64,000 nucleotides of DNA from JBCCGI01 sp039029355 (GTDB lineage: Bacteria > Planctomycetota > UBA1135 > GCA-002686595), in contig JBCCGI010000031.1 of NCBI GenBank assembly GCA_039029355.1, positions 25,001 to 89,000 of the forward strand, read 5' to 3'. Shown here one piece after another: positions 7,950-18,833 of this stretch. The notes under the pieces are model-generated. The model ran no database searches and had not been told where the DNA came from. It worked only from the letters and a program-made list of their open reading frames with translations. A program made the position numbers and the translations under genes. Within the stretch, counting starts at the first letter, position 1. Each line of letters begins with the position of its first letter.

Positions 7950-9590
7950 CTAGGCGCCCGCCTCCTGGGCCACGAGGTCGCCCTCGCGGCCCGCGTGTGC
8001 CTTGGCCGCCGCGACGAAGCCGCGGAAGATCGGGTGCGGCTGCAGCGGCTTGCTCTGGAACTCGGGGTGGAACTGCACGCCGACGAAGAAGGGGTGTCCC
8101 GGCAGCTCGACGATCTCGACCAGCCCCAGCTCGGGGTGCACGCCGCTCGCGATCAGGCCGGCCTCTTCGAGGCGCGCACGGTAGTCGTTGTTGTATTCGA
8201 AGCGGTGGCGGTGGCGCTCGGAGATGTCGGTCGCCTCGTACAGCCCGTGCGCGCGGCTGCCCGGCGTAATGCGGCAGTCGTAGGCGCCCAGGCGCATGGT
8301 GCCGCCCTTGTCGACGATGTCCTCCTGGGACGACATCAGGTGGATGACCGGGTGGGGCGTGTGCGGTGAGTGCTCGATCGAGTGGGCGTCCATCAGGCCG
8401 ACCACGTTGCGCGCGTACTCGATCACGGCGCACTGCAGGCCGAGGCAGATCCCGAAGAACGGCACGCCGTTCTCGCGCGCCCAGCGGATGGACTCGATCT
8501 TGCCTTCCATGCCGCGCTCGCCGAAGCCGCCCGGAACCAGCACGCCGTCGACGCCTTCGAGCAGCTCGACGCCCTTGTCGAGGATGTCCTCGGCCTTGAT
8601 CTTGCGGAAGCGCACGTCGACGTCGTTCGCGATGCCGGCGTGGGCCAGCGACTCGTAGATCGACTTGTAGGCGTCGTGCAGCTCGATGTACTTGCCGACC
8701 ACCGCCACCTCGCAGGTCTGGCGGATGGCGCGGATGCGCTCGAGCATGGCGCGCCAGTCGGCGAGGTCGGTCTCGGGCTCGTCGGGCAGCCGCAGGTGCC
8801 GCATGACGATGCGGTCGAGCCCGGCGGCGACCAGGTCGGTGGGGACCTGGTAGATCGAGAAGTCGACGTCGCGCTCCTCGATCACCGCCTCGCGGCGCAC
8901 GTTGCAGAAGAGGCTGATCTTGCGCGCCATCTCCTCGGTCAGCGGCTGCTCGGTGCGGCAGATCAAGGTGTGCGGCTGGATGCCGATCTCGCGCAGCTTG
9001 CCCACCGACTGCTGGGTCGGCTTGGTCTTCATCTCACCCGAGGCGCGCAGGTAGGGCAGCAGCGTGATGTGGACGAACAGGCAGTCTTCCGGCGGGCGGT
9101 CGAGCGCGAACTGCCGGATCGCTTCGAGGAACGGCAGGCTCTCGATGTCGCCGACGGTGCCACCGATCTCGGTGATCGCGATGTCGACCTCGTCGTCGGG
9201 TACGCCCGCCTCGATCGCGGCCTGGATGGCGTCGGTGATGTGTGGGATGACCTGCACCGTGGCGCCGAGGTAGTCGCCACGGCGCTCCTTGCGGATCACG
9301 GCGTTGTAGATCTTGCCGGTGGTGAAGTTCGCCGCGCGGGTGAGCTCGGCGTTGGTGAAGCGCTCGTAGTGCCCCAGATCCAAGTCCGTTTCGGCCCCGT
9401 CGTCGAGCACGTACACCTCGCCGTGCTGGAAGGGGCTCATCGTGCCGGGGTCGACGTTGATGTACGGGTCGAGCTTCTGCATCGAGACCCGGAAGCCGCG
9501 CCGCTCGAGAATGAGTCCGAGAGCGGCAGAGGTCAGCCCCTTGCCGAGGCTGCTCACCACGCCTCCGGTCACGAAGATGTGCTTGGTCAT
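7950..9590 (-). CDS. pyrG: CTP synthase
   Basis: A 546-residue CTP synthase of normal length. The N-terminal synthetase (amidoligase) domain starts MTKHIFVTGGVVSSLGKG and includes QKLDPYINVDPGTMSP and HGEVYVLDDGAETDLDLGHYERF. The C-terminal class I glutamine amidotransferase carries the nucleophile elbow FFGICLGLQ and the triad end FHPE. It makes CTP from UTP, ATP and glutamine in the cytoplasm. Its ATG overlaps the kdsB stop by 4 nt (ATGA), so the two are translationally coupled. This pairing makes sense because KdsB consumes CTP. Confidence 0.97.
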   Translation of the reverse strand: MTKHIFVTGGVVSSLGKGLTSAALGLILERRGFRVSMQKLDPYINVDPGTMSPFQHGEVYVLDDGAETDLDLGHYERFTNAELTRAANFTTGKIYNAVIRKERRGDYLGATVQVIPHITDAIQAAIEAGVPDDEVDIAITEIGGTVGDIESLPFLEAIRQFALDRPPEDCLFVHITLLPYLRASGEMKTKPTQQSVGKLREIGIQPHTLICRTEQPLTEEMARKISLFCNVRREAVIEERDVDFSIYQVPTDLVAAGLDRIVMRHLRLPDEPETDLADWRAMLERIRAIRQTCEVAVVGKYIELHDAYKSIYESLAHAGIANDVDVRFRKIKAEDILDKGVELLEGVDGVLVPGGFGERGMEGKIESIRWARENGVPFFGICLGLQCAVIEYARNVVGLMDAHSIEHSPHTPHPVIHLMSSQEDIVDKGGTMRLGAYDCRITPGSRAHGLYEATDISERHRHRFEYNNDYRARLEEAGLIASGVHPELGLVEIVELPGHPFFVGVQFHPEFQSKPLQPHPIFRGFVAAAKAHAGREGDLVAQEAGA

Positions 9591-10432
9591 CGGGTCTCTT
9601 TGGTGCCTTCCACGAGCTCGGAGCTCGCTCGTTCCCGCGCGACGAACGCGGCGTAGTCGTCTTCGGTGTCGATGCCGTAGGTGGTGCGCGAGGCCGGCGC
9701 GACGCGGATGCGCCTCCCCGCCTCCAGCCACCGCAGCTGTTCCAGGCTCTCGGTCGTCTCCAGCGCACCGGCCGGCAACGCACAGAACTCCGCCAGCGCC
9801 TGCGGCAGGAACCCGTAGACGCCGATATGCCGCAGCACGCCGCTCAGCCCGGGGGCGCCGGGGCGCGGTGGGCGCGAGGGGTGCTCGAAGGAGGGGATCG
9901 CCGAGCGCGAGAAGTACAGCGCGTCGCCGCGCTGGTCGCGCACGACCTTGACCACGCTGGCGTCGAGCGCCTCCTCGCGCGTCGCGGTGGGGGAGCACAG
10001 CGTCGCGATCTCGACCGCCGGGTCCGCGAAGGCGCGCACCAGCACCGAGAGGTCCTCGGCCGGCAGCTCCGGCTCGTCGCCCTGGACGTTGACCACCACG
10101 TCGTAGTCGCCGCGCCCGTCCGCGTGCAGCGCCTCGTAGGCCTCGTGCACGCGGTCGGTTCCGCTCGGGTGGTCGGGCGAGGTCAAGAGCGCCTCGATCC
10201 CCACCTCGCGCGCCGCGGCGCGGATCTCTTCCGAGTCGGTGGCGAGCACCACGCGCTCGACCGCCTCGGCACGCTCGGCGTTGCGCACCGTGTGCTCGAA
10301 CAGAAAGCGCCCCGTGTCGCGCCGCAGCATCTTGCGCGGCATCCGGGTCGAGCCCAGGCGCGCCGGGACGATCGCCAGGGCCCTGGGCATCCCCTGGCGA
10401 TCGGGATGCAGCGGTTGCTGCGGCGCCGACAT
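9587..10432 (-). CDS. kdsB: 3-deoxy-manno-octulosonate cytidylyltransferase
   Basis: CMP-Kdo synthetase: activates Kdo with CTP for the lipid A core. Visible motifs are IVPARLGSTRMPRKML (nucleotide-binding loop), ATDSEEI, SGTDRV, NVQGDEP, SVVKVV, RHIGVYGF, ESLEQLRWLE and GIDTEDDY at the end, all in family order. Together with pyrG it implies lipopolysaccharide of the Kdo type, thus a Gram-negative outer membrane. ATG at 10432 starts 5 nt after the upstream lipoprotein stop and adds a 14-residue leader; ATG at 10390 gives the usual family N-terminus, so the start is uncertain. Confidence 0.93.
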   Translation of the reverse strand: MSAPQQPLHPDRQGMPRALAIVPARLGSTRMPRKMLRRDTGRFLFEHTVRNAERAEAVERVVLATDSEEIRAAAREVGIEALLTSPDHPSGTDRVHEAYEALHADGRGDYDVVVNVQGDEPELPAEDLSVLVRAFADPAVEIATLCSPTATREEALDASVVKVVRDQRGDALYFSRSAIPSFEHPSRPPRPGAPGLSGVLRHIGVYGFLPQALAEFCALPAGALETTESLEQLRWLEAGRRIRVAPASRTTYGIDTEDDYAAFVARERASSELVEGTKETR

Positions 10433-10437
10433 CCCGT

Positions 10438-10971
10438 TCAGTTGCCCCCGGCGCCCTTCTTCTGGTCGAAGAGCCCGTCGCCGCCTTCGTTGGTGACGGA
10501 CTGGAAGCCGTGGGTCAGGTTGTAGATGTCGAGGAAGTCCTTCAGCGCGGTCGCGAAGGCCGTGCGCTCGTCGGCGCCCGAGTCGGCGCGCAGCGGCCAC
10601 CAGCTGCTTTGACCTTCGTGGACCACCTCGATCGCGCGGTTGAAGCCCAGCGCGCCGGAGCCCTCGCGGGGCGCGCTGCCGGGGTTCGCGTAGCCCTCGT
10701 AGCCGAGGTCTTCGAGGTGCTCGTAGAGCGCGATCATGACCTCGTCGGTCTGCACCTTGGTCGACGCGTCGGTGCGCTTGGCGCTGTAGAGCTCGACGCG
10801 CGAGGTGTTCGACTCGGAGACCAGCGTGAAGGGGGCCGAGCCGTAGCCGATGAGGCTGACCGAGAGGGAGCGGGACTCGCCGGAGCCCCCGGATCCGCCG
10901 CCGGTGCTGCTGCAGCCGGCCGCGAGAACGGAGAGCGCGACGAACGCGAGGAGTGCGATTCGTTGGATCAT
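10438..10971 (-). CDS. lipoprotein of unknown function
   Basis: This 177-residue protein has a lipoprotein signal peptide ending in LAAGC, then a Gly/Ser linker. The body has a beta segment (LSVSLIGYGSAPFTLVSES) and later helices, including EVMIALYEHLEDLGYEGYANPG. A C-terminal Lys/Gly tail follows. I do not recognise the family. It is the first gene of the run leading into kdsB and pyrG (5-nt gap), which suggests an envelope role. Confidence 0.75.
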   Translation of the reverse strand: MIQRIALLAFVALSVLAAGCSSTGGGSGGSGESRSLSVSLIGYGSAPFTLVSESNTSRVELYSAKRTDASTKVQTDEVMIALYEHLEDLGYEGYANPGSAPREGSGALGFNRAIEVVHEGQSSWWPLRADSGADERTAFATALKDFLDIYNLTHGFQSVTNEGGDGLFDQKKGAGGN

Positions 10972-11047
10972 GGACGGTCCTGGGGCGTGGCGGACCGTCA
11001 GCTCCGCTCCCGGGACTTGAAGAAGATATCCGGAAGCAAACCGGTGC

Positions 11048-13384
11048 TCAACCCTCGCCGGCGCTCGGGTTCGGGTCGCTGACCAGCGGCCGCCCGTCGT
11101 CCGGGACCCGCGCCGCGGGCGGGATCGGAAGGAACAGCCCGCCGACCAGCACCAGGTTGTCGCGGCTGAAGATCCAGCCCTCCTTGCTGATCAGCCGTCC
11201 CTCGACGCGCTCCTTGTGCACCGGGCGCAGGCCCGAGGGATGGAACGGCGCCAGCCCTCCGGCCACGCGCGGGACGCCTTCCTCGTCGAGCTCGTAGCGC
11301 GGCAGCGCCAGCCAGATGCGCAGCGGCAACAGGTCGCCGCGGCAGTAGGGCCCGCCCAGGTCGTCCCAGCCGGCCGGCAGCGTGAACGGCATGCCGTCGC
11401 GGACGACCCAGCCCTCCTTCCAGGTGGAGGTCGGGTGGACGCCCCAGGTGGGGGGGCGGTTGCGCTGGCGCGAGCGGTCCTCGGGGCCGGTCAGGCGCAG
11501 GTTGACCGTGTAGTCGTGCCCGTGGTTCGGGCCGCCGTACCAGTGCAGCGTCAGCCAGCCCACGTTGCCGTCGCCGGGCAGCACCTCGGCGTCCCAGCCG
11601 AGGAGCACGAGCTGGTCGGTGCGCTCCAGGTCGAGCCGGCGCCGCAGGTCGACGCTGCGCGGGTGCGAGAGCTCGGCCTGGCGCACCGAGGGCGGGAGGC
11701 CCTCGTCGACGTCGAAGAGCGTGGGCGCGCCAGGCGCCTCGGCGCGGCGCCGCAGCACCAGGATCGGCAGCAGCTCCTCGTACGTGCCTTCCTCGTAGTA
11801 GGCCGCGGCGACCTCGAAGCGCTCGTTCACGGCCGCGGCGATGGCGGGGTCCTGCTCGATCAGCTGCTGGTGCGACACGAACCAGTCGATGCGCTCCAGC
11901 TCGCTCCTGAGGTTGGCGACCGCCGCGACGCGCCCGACCTCGTCCAGCGCGCCCCAGGCGTAGAGGGGGTAGGAGAGCTTGACGTCCTCGACCTGACCGC
12001 GCCCGCGGAAGCGCACCGCCCAGTGGTAGCCGGCCGCGACCCGGACCGGCTCGTCGGCGTCGGCCCGGGCGGGCGCCGCGGCCACCTCGGCGTTGACGAA
12101 GTCCATCGCGTCCCAGTAGCCGCCGTGCTTGCCGAGGTTGGTGCCGCGCACGATCCCGAAGCTGAGCACCGCGCCGACGACCAGCAGCAGCACCGCGCCG
12201 GCGCGGCGCAGGCCCATGGCCTCCTGGCCGCGCAGCCAGCTCCAGCCGCTCCCCGCCAGCAGCGCGATCAGCGGCAGGAGCGGCATCCACAGCCGGAACG
12301 ACTGGGAGCCCTTCACGCTCATCATCCAGCCGTTCAGCACGACCGTGACCAGCGCCAGCGTCGTGGTCCAGCGCAGCTGCACGAGCGAGCGCAGCACGCC
12401 GGCCGCCGCGCAGGCGTAGAGCGGCCAGGTGAGCAGGTGCGTGTGCAGATGGGTCGCGTACCAGTCGCGCGGGTTCTGGCTGCGCAGGTCGATGCGGGCC
12501 TTCTGGTTGGCCTCGTTGACGCCCTCGAAGGCCAGGTTGTAGAGCTGCATGCCCCAGTCCTGGAGCGCCACGTTGCCGGTCTTCTTGCCGATCTCGTAGA
12601 GGTTGGTCGAGATCGTCCCGGCGCCGTTCTCCAGGAAGTAGCGCCACAGGCTGGAGCCGAAGGCCCCGTACACCGCCAGGTCCATCAGCGCCTGCGCGAA
12701 GAGCGCCGCCGCGACGGCGGTGGCGATGCCCAGGTGGTGGGCGCGACCCTGCCAACGGTCGCGCGCCAGGAGTACCAGCGCGAAGCCTCCCAGCACCGCC
12801 AGCATCTTGAACGCCATCAGGAGCCCGAGCCCGAGCCACAGGCCCACCAAGAGCCCGCGCCGGAAGCCGCCGCGCTCCACCGCCGCGCCCGCCGCGAGGG
12901 CCGCGCAGAGCATTGCGGCGGTGTCGGACAGCGGCTCGACCGTCCAGTGCAGGAAGACCGGGTTCACCGCCAGCACGAAGGCCGCCGCCAGCCCCGCGCG
13001 GACGTCGACCGCGCGCGCGCCGGCGCGCGCCACGACGACCAGCGTGATCAGCCCCAGGAGCATCTGCAGCGCGCGCGCCAGGCCGACGGTCACCGCGTCG
13101 CCGGCCCAGGAGGAGAGCGCGACGAAGGGCGCGAGCAGACCGGAGAAGGCGAACGAGCGGACCGTCCCGGGGTCCAGGCGCTCGCCACGGACCACGAGCT
13201 CCGCGCGCTCGAGGTACTCCACCGAGTCCGCCAGCGGGTATCCTCGCACCTGGGCGAGCGTCGCCAGCTGCAGCACCAGGGCGACCAGGAGCACCGCCGC
13301 AAGCACGCGCCGCGCCGCGGGATCGGACAGCGGAGCGTCCGCATTCGGGGGCGGCGGGCCCTGTTTGGAGGGGGAGGGGGTCAT
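11048..13384 (-). CDS. GT-C-type membrane glycosyltransferase-like protein
   Basis: A 778-residue protein. A short Pro-rich cytoplasmic tail is followed by a first membrane helix (~28-48), then the acidic loop LADSVEYLERAE, where GT-C enzymes carry their catalytic Asp. About ten hydrophobic segments follow up to residue ~400, including MSVKGSQSFRLWMPLLPLIALLAG, a typical GT39/GT22-like element. The remaining ~370 residues form a soluble domain with beta-rich stretches. It probably transfers a sugar from a polyprenyl-phosphate donor outside the inner membrane; donor and acceptor are unknown. Monocistronic or first of the minus-strand run; diverges from the LysM gene across 239 nt. Confidence 0.7.
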   Translation of the reverse strand: MTPSPSKQGPPPPNADAPLSDPAARRVLAAVLLVALVLQLATLAQVRGYPLADSVEYLERAELVVRGERLDPGTVRSFAFSGLLAPFVALSSWAGDAVTVGLARALQMLLGLITLVVVARAGARAVDVRAGLAAAFVLAVNPVFLHWTVEPLSDTAAMLCAALAAGAAVERGGFRRGLLVGLWLGLGLLMAFKMLAVLGGFALVLLARDRWQGRAHHLGIATAVAAALFAQALMDLAVYGAFGSSLWRYFLENGAGTISTNLYEIGKKTGNVALQDWGMQLYNLAFEGVNEANQKARIDLRSQNPRDWYATHLHTHLLTWPLYACAAAGVLRSLVQLRWTTTLALVTVVLNGWMMSVKGSQSFRLWMPLLPLIALLAGSGWSWLRGQEAMGLRRAGAVLLLVVGAVLSFGIVRGTNLGKHGGYWDAMDFVNAEVAAAPARADADEPVRVAAGYHWAVRFRGRGQVEDVKLSYPLYAWGALDEVGRVAAVANLRSELERIDWFVSHQQLIEQDPAIAAAVNERFEVAAAYYEEGTYEELLPILVLRRRAEAPGAPTLFDVDEGLPPSVRQAELSHPRSVDLRRRLDLERTDQLVLLGWDAEVLPGDGNVGWLTLHWYGGPNHGHDYTVNLRLTGPEDRSRQRNRPPTWGVHPTSTWKEGWVVRDGMPFTLPAGWDDLGGPYCRGDLLPLRIWLALPRYELDEEGVPRVAGGLAPFHPSGLRPVHKERVEGRLISKEGWIFSRDNLVLVGGLFLPIPPAARVPDDGRPLVSDPNPSAGEG

Positions 13385-13623
13385 CGCGGGACCGACATCC
13401 TACCGGCGTCGCCAGGGCGCCCGTCCGCAGCCGCAGCGCCTTTCCGGGGCACCCCGCATAAAGTGTTTGGCAGACCCGCCCACGCAGCATTTCGTAGGTT
13501 TTCGCTTGGCCCTGCCGAGGCCCAGCGCGACACTCGAACTCGAGATCGCGCTAAGAGAGGGTCGGAAGAAAGGGGTTCCTCCGGTCCGTAAGCCGCGATG
13601 GGCCTCCCTTTGCTTCCGACGCC

Positions 13624-14427
13624 ATGGGCAACTTCGAAAAGCTCGTCGTTCTGACCGTCCTCTTCCTCTCCGCGATCGTGCTCGCGGTGTCGCTTTCCGC
13701 GGACGATCAGGAGGGCCCGGGCGGCCCCATGGCCGAAGCCGGGGGCGGTGAGGACCGCGTGGCGCGCTCCCAGGCGGCCTCCCCGCCGGCCGATCCGGGC
13801 CGCGACTTCAGCCTCGCCGCCGAGGGGCGGCGGGCGTCGGACCACGACCGCTCCGAGTCGGCGACCCCTATCGAGCCGCTCGAGCGCCCGAGCACCCCGG
13901 CGGTCGAGGACGAATCGGCCCCGGCCGAGTCTGCGCCGGCGATCCCCGAGACCGGCACCGCCGGCCGCCAGCGCGTGCTGCGCACGGCCCAGGGGCTCTC
14001 GGCCTCGCCGCTCGAAGACTACATGCTGTACGTCGCCGACGCGGGCGACACCTGGTCGGCCCTCGCCGACCGGTTCTACCGCAGCGGCACCTACGTCCCG
14101 CTGCTGCGCGCCGCCAACGAGGACCTCGCGCGGCCGATCGAGGGCGAGACGCTGCTGGTTCCGGTCTACGACTTCCGCGTCGCGCGCAGCGACCGCAGCC
14201 CGCACGAGCCCGCCCCCGCCCGCGAGCCCCAGCCGGCGCGCCCGGTCCAGCCCGAGCCCGCCGCCCAGCTCGACTCCTACGTGGTGCAGGGCGGCGACAC
14301 GCTCTCGGACATCTCGCAGAAGGTCTACGGCACCGCTTCGCGCTGGTACGACATCTTCGAGGCCAACCGCGACGTGATGCCCGACGCCGACACGCTCGGC
14401 GTGGGCATGACGCTGCGGATCCCGTAG
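13624..14427 (+). CDS. membrane-anchored protein with two LysM domains
   Basis: 267 residues: a single N-terminal membrane anchor (residues ~6-25), a disordered Pro/Glu/Ala stretch, a LysM-like domain at ~132-180 (AGDTWSALADRFYRSGTYVPLLRAANED), a Pro-rich spacer, and a clearer LysM at ~217-266 (VQGGDTLSDISQKVYG, then TLRIP at the end). LysM domains bind N-acetylglucosamine-containing glycans, so a peptidoglycan-binding periplasmic role is likely. With anmK further down this supports the presence of peptidoglycan. Starts 239 nt from the divergent glycosyltransferase. Confidence 0.85.
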   Translation: MGNFEKLVVLTVLFLSAIVLAVSLSADDQEGPGGPMAEAGGGEDRVARSQAASPPADPGRDFSLAAEGRRASDHDRSESATPIEPLERPSTPAVEDESAPAESAPAIPETGTAGRQRVLRTAQGLSASPLEDYMLYVADAGDTWSALADRFYRSGTYVPLLRAANEDLARPIEGETLLVPVYDFRVARSDRSPHEPAPAREPQPARPVQPEPAAQLDSYVVQGGDTLSDISQKVYGTASRWYDIFEANRDVMPDADTLGVGMTLRIP

Positions 14428-14476
14428 CGGCTCGCCGCGGCCGCGCAGGCGGCTTCCATCTGGCACAATGGCGTCG

Positions 14477-14505
14477 CTCCTCCCCGCGCAGCGGGGGGCG
14501 CGACG
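14477..14505 (+). terminator. possible terminator between the LysM gene and the next gene
   Basis: The stem CCCCGC (14482-14487)/GCGGGG (14491-14496), extendable by a few pairs, has a GCA loop and is followed by ACGTTTCT. The T-tract is weak. It lies within the 100-nt gap between two co-directional genes. Confidence 0.35.
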
Positions 14506-14527
14506 TTTCTAGCTAGATAGGGGAGTT

Positions 14528-15964
14528 ATGCAAAAGGCGTTGCTGGTCGTGGGTGCGCTGGCGGTCGCCGGCCTCGCGTTCTTCTATTTCGGCTCGAGTT
14601 ATCTCCTGGGTCACGAAGAGGATCGCGACCCGCCCGATTTCGCGCAGGAGGCCTTCGAGGACTGGCCGCAGGAGTTCGACGAGCAGGGCCTGGTGAACCA
14701 CTCGGACTTCGTCCCTGGCGTCGGGATCGCGCTCCGCGGCAAGGTCGGCCAGGCCATCGACGGGGAGAGCTGCCTGCGCGTCGCGGCGGTGCTCGAGAAG
14801 GGCGACGATGCACCCGGGCTGACGATTAGCAAGGCACGGCTGTTTTGGCGCGTGAAGCACCTCGGCGAGGCCGAGTACCCCGACGATTGGGAGGAGTCGA
14901 AGCCGAGCGCCGAGGTCCTCACCGGTGGGGCCGGCTGGGTCGAGGCGCTGACGCTGCCGCAACAGCCCAAGGTGCGGCTGACCTACGACTGGCCGTTCAA
15001 GGGCGACTGGGAGTGGGCCGACCGGGTGCAGTACAGGTTCGAGGTCGAGTACTGGGGGCTCTCCGACGAGCCGCGCACCTGGACCTTGGGCACGCGTGAG
15101 GCGGTGCTCGCCTGCGGCAAGCCACCCTGGACCCACGCGATCAGCTGGGGCGGCTGCGAGTGCCGCGGCGAGCCGGACGACCAGCGCCCCGAGTTGACGT
15201 GGCCGCCGAACGGCCACGTCATCAGCAGCCCGCCCGGCTCGAAGCTCGTGTCCTTCGCCTGGACGCCGGTCGATTGGGCCGCGTCCGAGGAATGGGAGCA
15301 CGCCTACCTGCTGGAGGTCTGGTTCGGTGACGAGGGCGACATCGACCTTGCGGATGCCTGCTTCGCCGAACACTACTTCAGCCCGACCACGAGCTGTGTG
15401 GACGTCCAACCCTCCAACGACACGTCCCTCTCGGTCGAGGTCCCCGTGCTCCCGGACTATCCCGAGGTGGAGTTCGGCTGGCGCGTGCGCGCCCAGTGCT
15501 GCAGCAAGGCCGGACAGCTGCACTTCGGCGAGCCGAGCGAGATCCGCACCTTCACGATCGTCAACGGCGAGTCGCCGGACCCGGGGGGCGAGTGCTGCGA
15601 GGACCTGCTCGACTCCGCGCCGGTGCTTCAGGAGACTCCGGACCTGGTGTCCAGCCTCCCGCTCCTCTCCTGGAACGCCCCGCCGGGCATGCCCGCGGAC
15701 ACCGTCTATCAACTCGAGCTCAAGGCGAGCTTCGCCGGCTGGTGCTCCGGCTCGCTTGACGCGCCGGGCGCCGAGACGAATGCGGACAACTGTTGGGTCC
15801 GCTCGATCCCTGGAGCGACCCAGTACCAGGCGAGCCAGCTCGAAAGCCTCGGGCTCCCGAACATGCGCTCCTACGAGTGGCGCGTGCGGGCCTGGTGTCC
15901 GGGTGCGGTGGACTCCACCTGCCACACCCCGTGGAGCGAAGTCGAGCAGTTCTTCTGGGAGTAG
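14528..15964 (+). CDS. secreted or anchored Cys-rich protein with fibronectin-like repeats
   Basis: 478 residues with an N-terminal membrane anchor/signal (ALLVVGALAVAGLAFFYFG). A ~170-residue segment with many Trp and Tyr follows, then two or three ~110-residue units of similar design, each with a beta strand of the type SYEWRVRAWC or VEFGWRVRAQCC preceded by a Pro-rich start (RPELTWPPNG; LPLLSWNAPPGMP). This repeat resembles fibronectin-III-type extracellular sandwiches, and paired cysteines suggest disulfides. I do not recognise a family. GGGGAG lies just before the ATG, a good ribosome-binding site. Convergent with the NtrC-type regulator (22-nt gap). Confidence 0.75.
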   Translation: MQKALLVVGALAVAGLAFFYFGSSYLLGHEEDRDPPDFAQEAFEDWPQEFDEQGLVNHSDFVPGVGIALRGKVGQAIDGESCLRVAAVLEKGDDAPGLTISKARLFWRVKHLGEAEYPDDWEESKPSAEVLTGGAGWVEALTLPQQPKVRLTYDWPFKGDWEWADRVQYRFEVEYWGLSDEPRTWTLGTREAVLACGKPPWTHAISWGGCECRGEPDDQRPELTWPPNGHVISSPPGSKLVSFAWTPVDWAASEEWEHAYLLEVWFGDEGDIDLADACFAEHYFSPTTSCVDVQPSNDTSLSVEVPVLPDYPEVEFGWRVRAQCCSKAGQLHFGEPSEIRTFTIVNGESPDPGGECCEDLLDSAPVLQETPDLVSSLPLLSWNAPPGMPADTVYQLELKASFAGWCSGSLDAPGAETNADNCWVRSIPGATQYQASQLESLGLPNMRSYEWRVRAWCPGAVDSTCHTPWSEVEQFFWE

Positions 15965-15986
15965 CCTCCGGGACCGCGTCGAGGCG

Positions 15987-17411
<1,425 letters not shown>

Positions 17412-17466
17412 GGCGGGCCGATCCTAAGTGCCGAAAGTCGGTTTTGCGCGCGCTAGGATCGGCGGG

Positions 17467-18627
17467 ATGGTGGATCTGGCACGGCTGGCGTCGGAGCTGG
17501 AGCGCGGCGAGGCGGTGGTCGCCGGCGTGCTCTCGGGCACCTCGGGCGATGGGATCGACGTGGTGCTGGCCCGGCCGCAGCCGGGCGCCGCGCCCGAGAT
17601 GCTGGCCTTCGAGACCGCGGCCTTCCCGGGCGCGGGCGCGTTGGAGGCGCGTGTGCGGGCCGCGCTCGACGGCGAACCCCTCGACGCGCGCGCGGTCGCG
17701 CTGCTCGACCGCGATCTGGGGCGGGCCTTTGGCGCCGCGGCGCTCCGCCTGGGCGTCGAGTACGGGATTCCCCCCAAGTTGGTGGCCAGCCACGGCCAAA
17801 CCGTGTGGCACCACGACGGCGACGAGGCGAGCGGCGCCGCCACGCTGCAGCTAGGCGACGGCGACGAGGTCGCGCTGGCCGCCCAGGCCCCCGCGGTCAG
17901 CGACTTCCGGAGCAAGGACATCGCCGCGGGGGGCGAAGGAGCGCCGCTCTCGGCCCTCGCCGACGGCGAGCTCTTCGCGGCCGAGGCGCGGCCGCTAGCG
18001 ATCCTCAATATTGGAGGGATGGCCAACCTGACCCTGCTGGGAGCGGCGGGGGAGGCACAGGCCTTCGACACCGGGCCGGCGAACGCGCTGCTCGACGGGC
18101 TCGCGCGCCGGCTCCTGGGCCGGCCCCTGGACGAGGGCGGCGCGGCCGCGGCGGAGGGCCGCGTGGACGAGGAGCTGGTGGGGGAGCTCCTCGCTCATCC
18201 TTATTTCGGTCGCCCGCTTCCGCGGAGCACCGGCCGCGACACCTTCGGCGAGGCCTGGGTCGAGTCGGTGGCCGCCCGCGGCGCCCGGCTGCGTACCGAG
18301 GACCTCCTGCGGAGCGCCGTGGAGCTCGTCGCCCGCAGCGTCGCGGACGGGCTGGAGCTTGCCCAGGGCGAGCCTCCGGAGGCCGCCGGCCGGCTGCTGG
18401 TGGCCGGTGGCGGCGTGCATCACGGTCCCCTGATGGCCGCCCTGGCGGCCCGGACCGGCCTGCGCGTGGCGACCACGGCCGAGGCCGGGATCGACCCCGA
18501 CGCCCGCGAGGCGCTGGTTTTCGCCGTGCTCGGCGCCCGGGCCGTGCTCGGCCACCCCTCGACCCGCCCCGAGGCGACCGGCGCCCGCCCCGGAGTGGTT
18601 CTCGGCAAGATCTCCACCTTCCCCTAG
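17467..18627 (+). CDS. anmK: anhydro-N-acetylmuramic acid kinase
   Basis: 386 residues. Start motif GVLSGTSGDGIDV, then ASHGQTVWHH, SDFRSKDIAAGGEGAPL, ILNIGGMANLT, DTGPANALLD, STGRDTFGEAW and VAGGGVHHGPLMAAL all follow the AnmK family in order. It phosphorylates and opens 1,6-anhydroMurNAc to MurNAc-6-P during peptidoglycan recycling. The usual downstream etherase MurQ is not nearby. ATG at 17467 is chosen because the family core starts soon after; an in-frame ATG at 17428 would overlap the divergent promoter region. Confidence 0.94.
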   Translation: MVDLARLASELERGEAVVAGVLSGTSGDGIDVVLARPQPGAAPEMLAFETAAFPGAGALEARVRAALDGEPLDARAVALLDRDLGRAFGAAALRLGVEYGIPPKLVASHGQTVWHHDGDEASGAATLQLGDGDEVALAAQAPAVSDFRSKDIAAGGEGAPLSALADGELFAAEARPLAILNIGGMANLTLLGAAGEAQAFDTGPANALLDGLARRLLGRPLDEGGAAAAEGRVDEELVGELLAHPYFGRPLPRSTGRDTFGEAWVESVAARGARLRTEDLLRSAVELVARSVADGLELAQGEPPEAAGRLLVAGGGVHHGPLMAALAARTGLRVATTAEAGIDPDAREALVFAVLGARAVLGHPSTRPEATGARPGVVLGKISTFP

Positions 18628-18833
18628 AGCCCCGCCGTCACCGGGTGGGAGGAGGGGGATAGGGAGCCCGAGGGCAGCCGACCCCGGGGGTCGTTCTTGA
18701 TCCCGACCGGACCCTCGCTATCATCCCCCATCCTTCTTTCCGCAAGGGGTTACGAGCGCTCGACCTCGTCGGGCGCCGCCATCCGCCCCCGCCCGTCCCC
18801 CCTGATCGAAGAAGCGCACTCGCGCGAAGAAAC

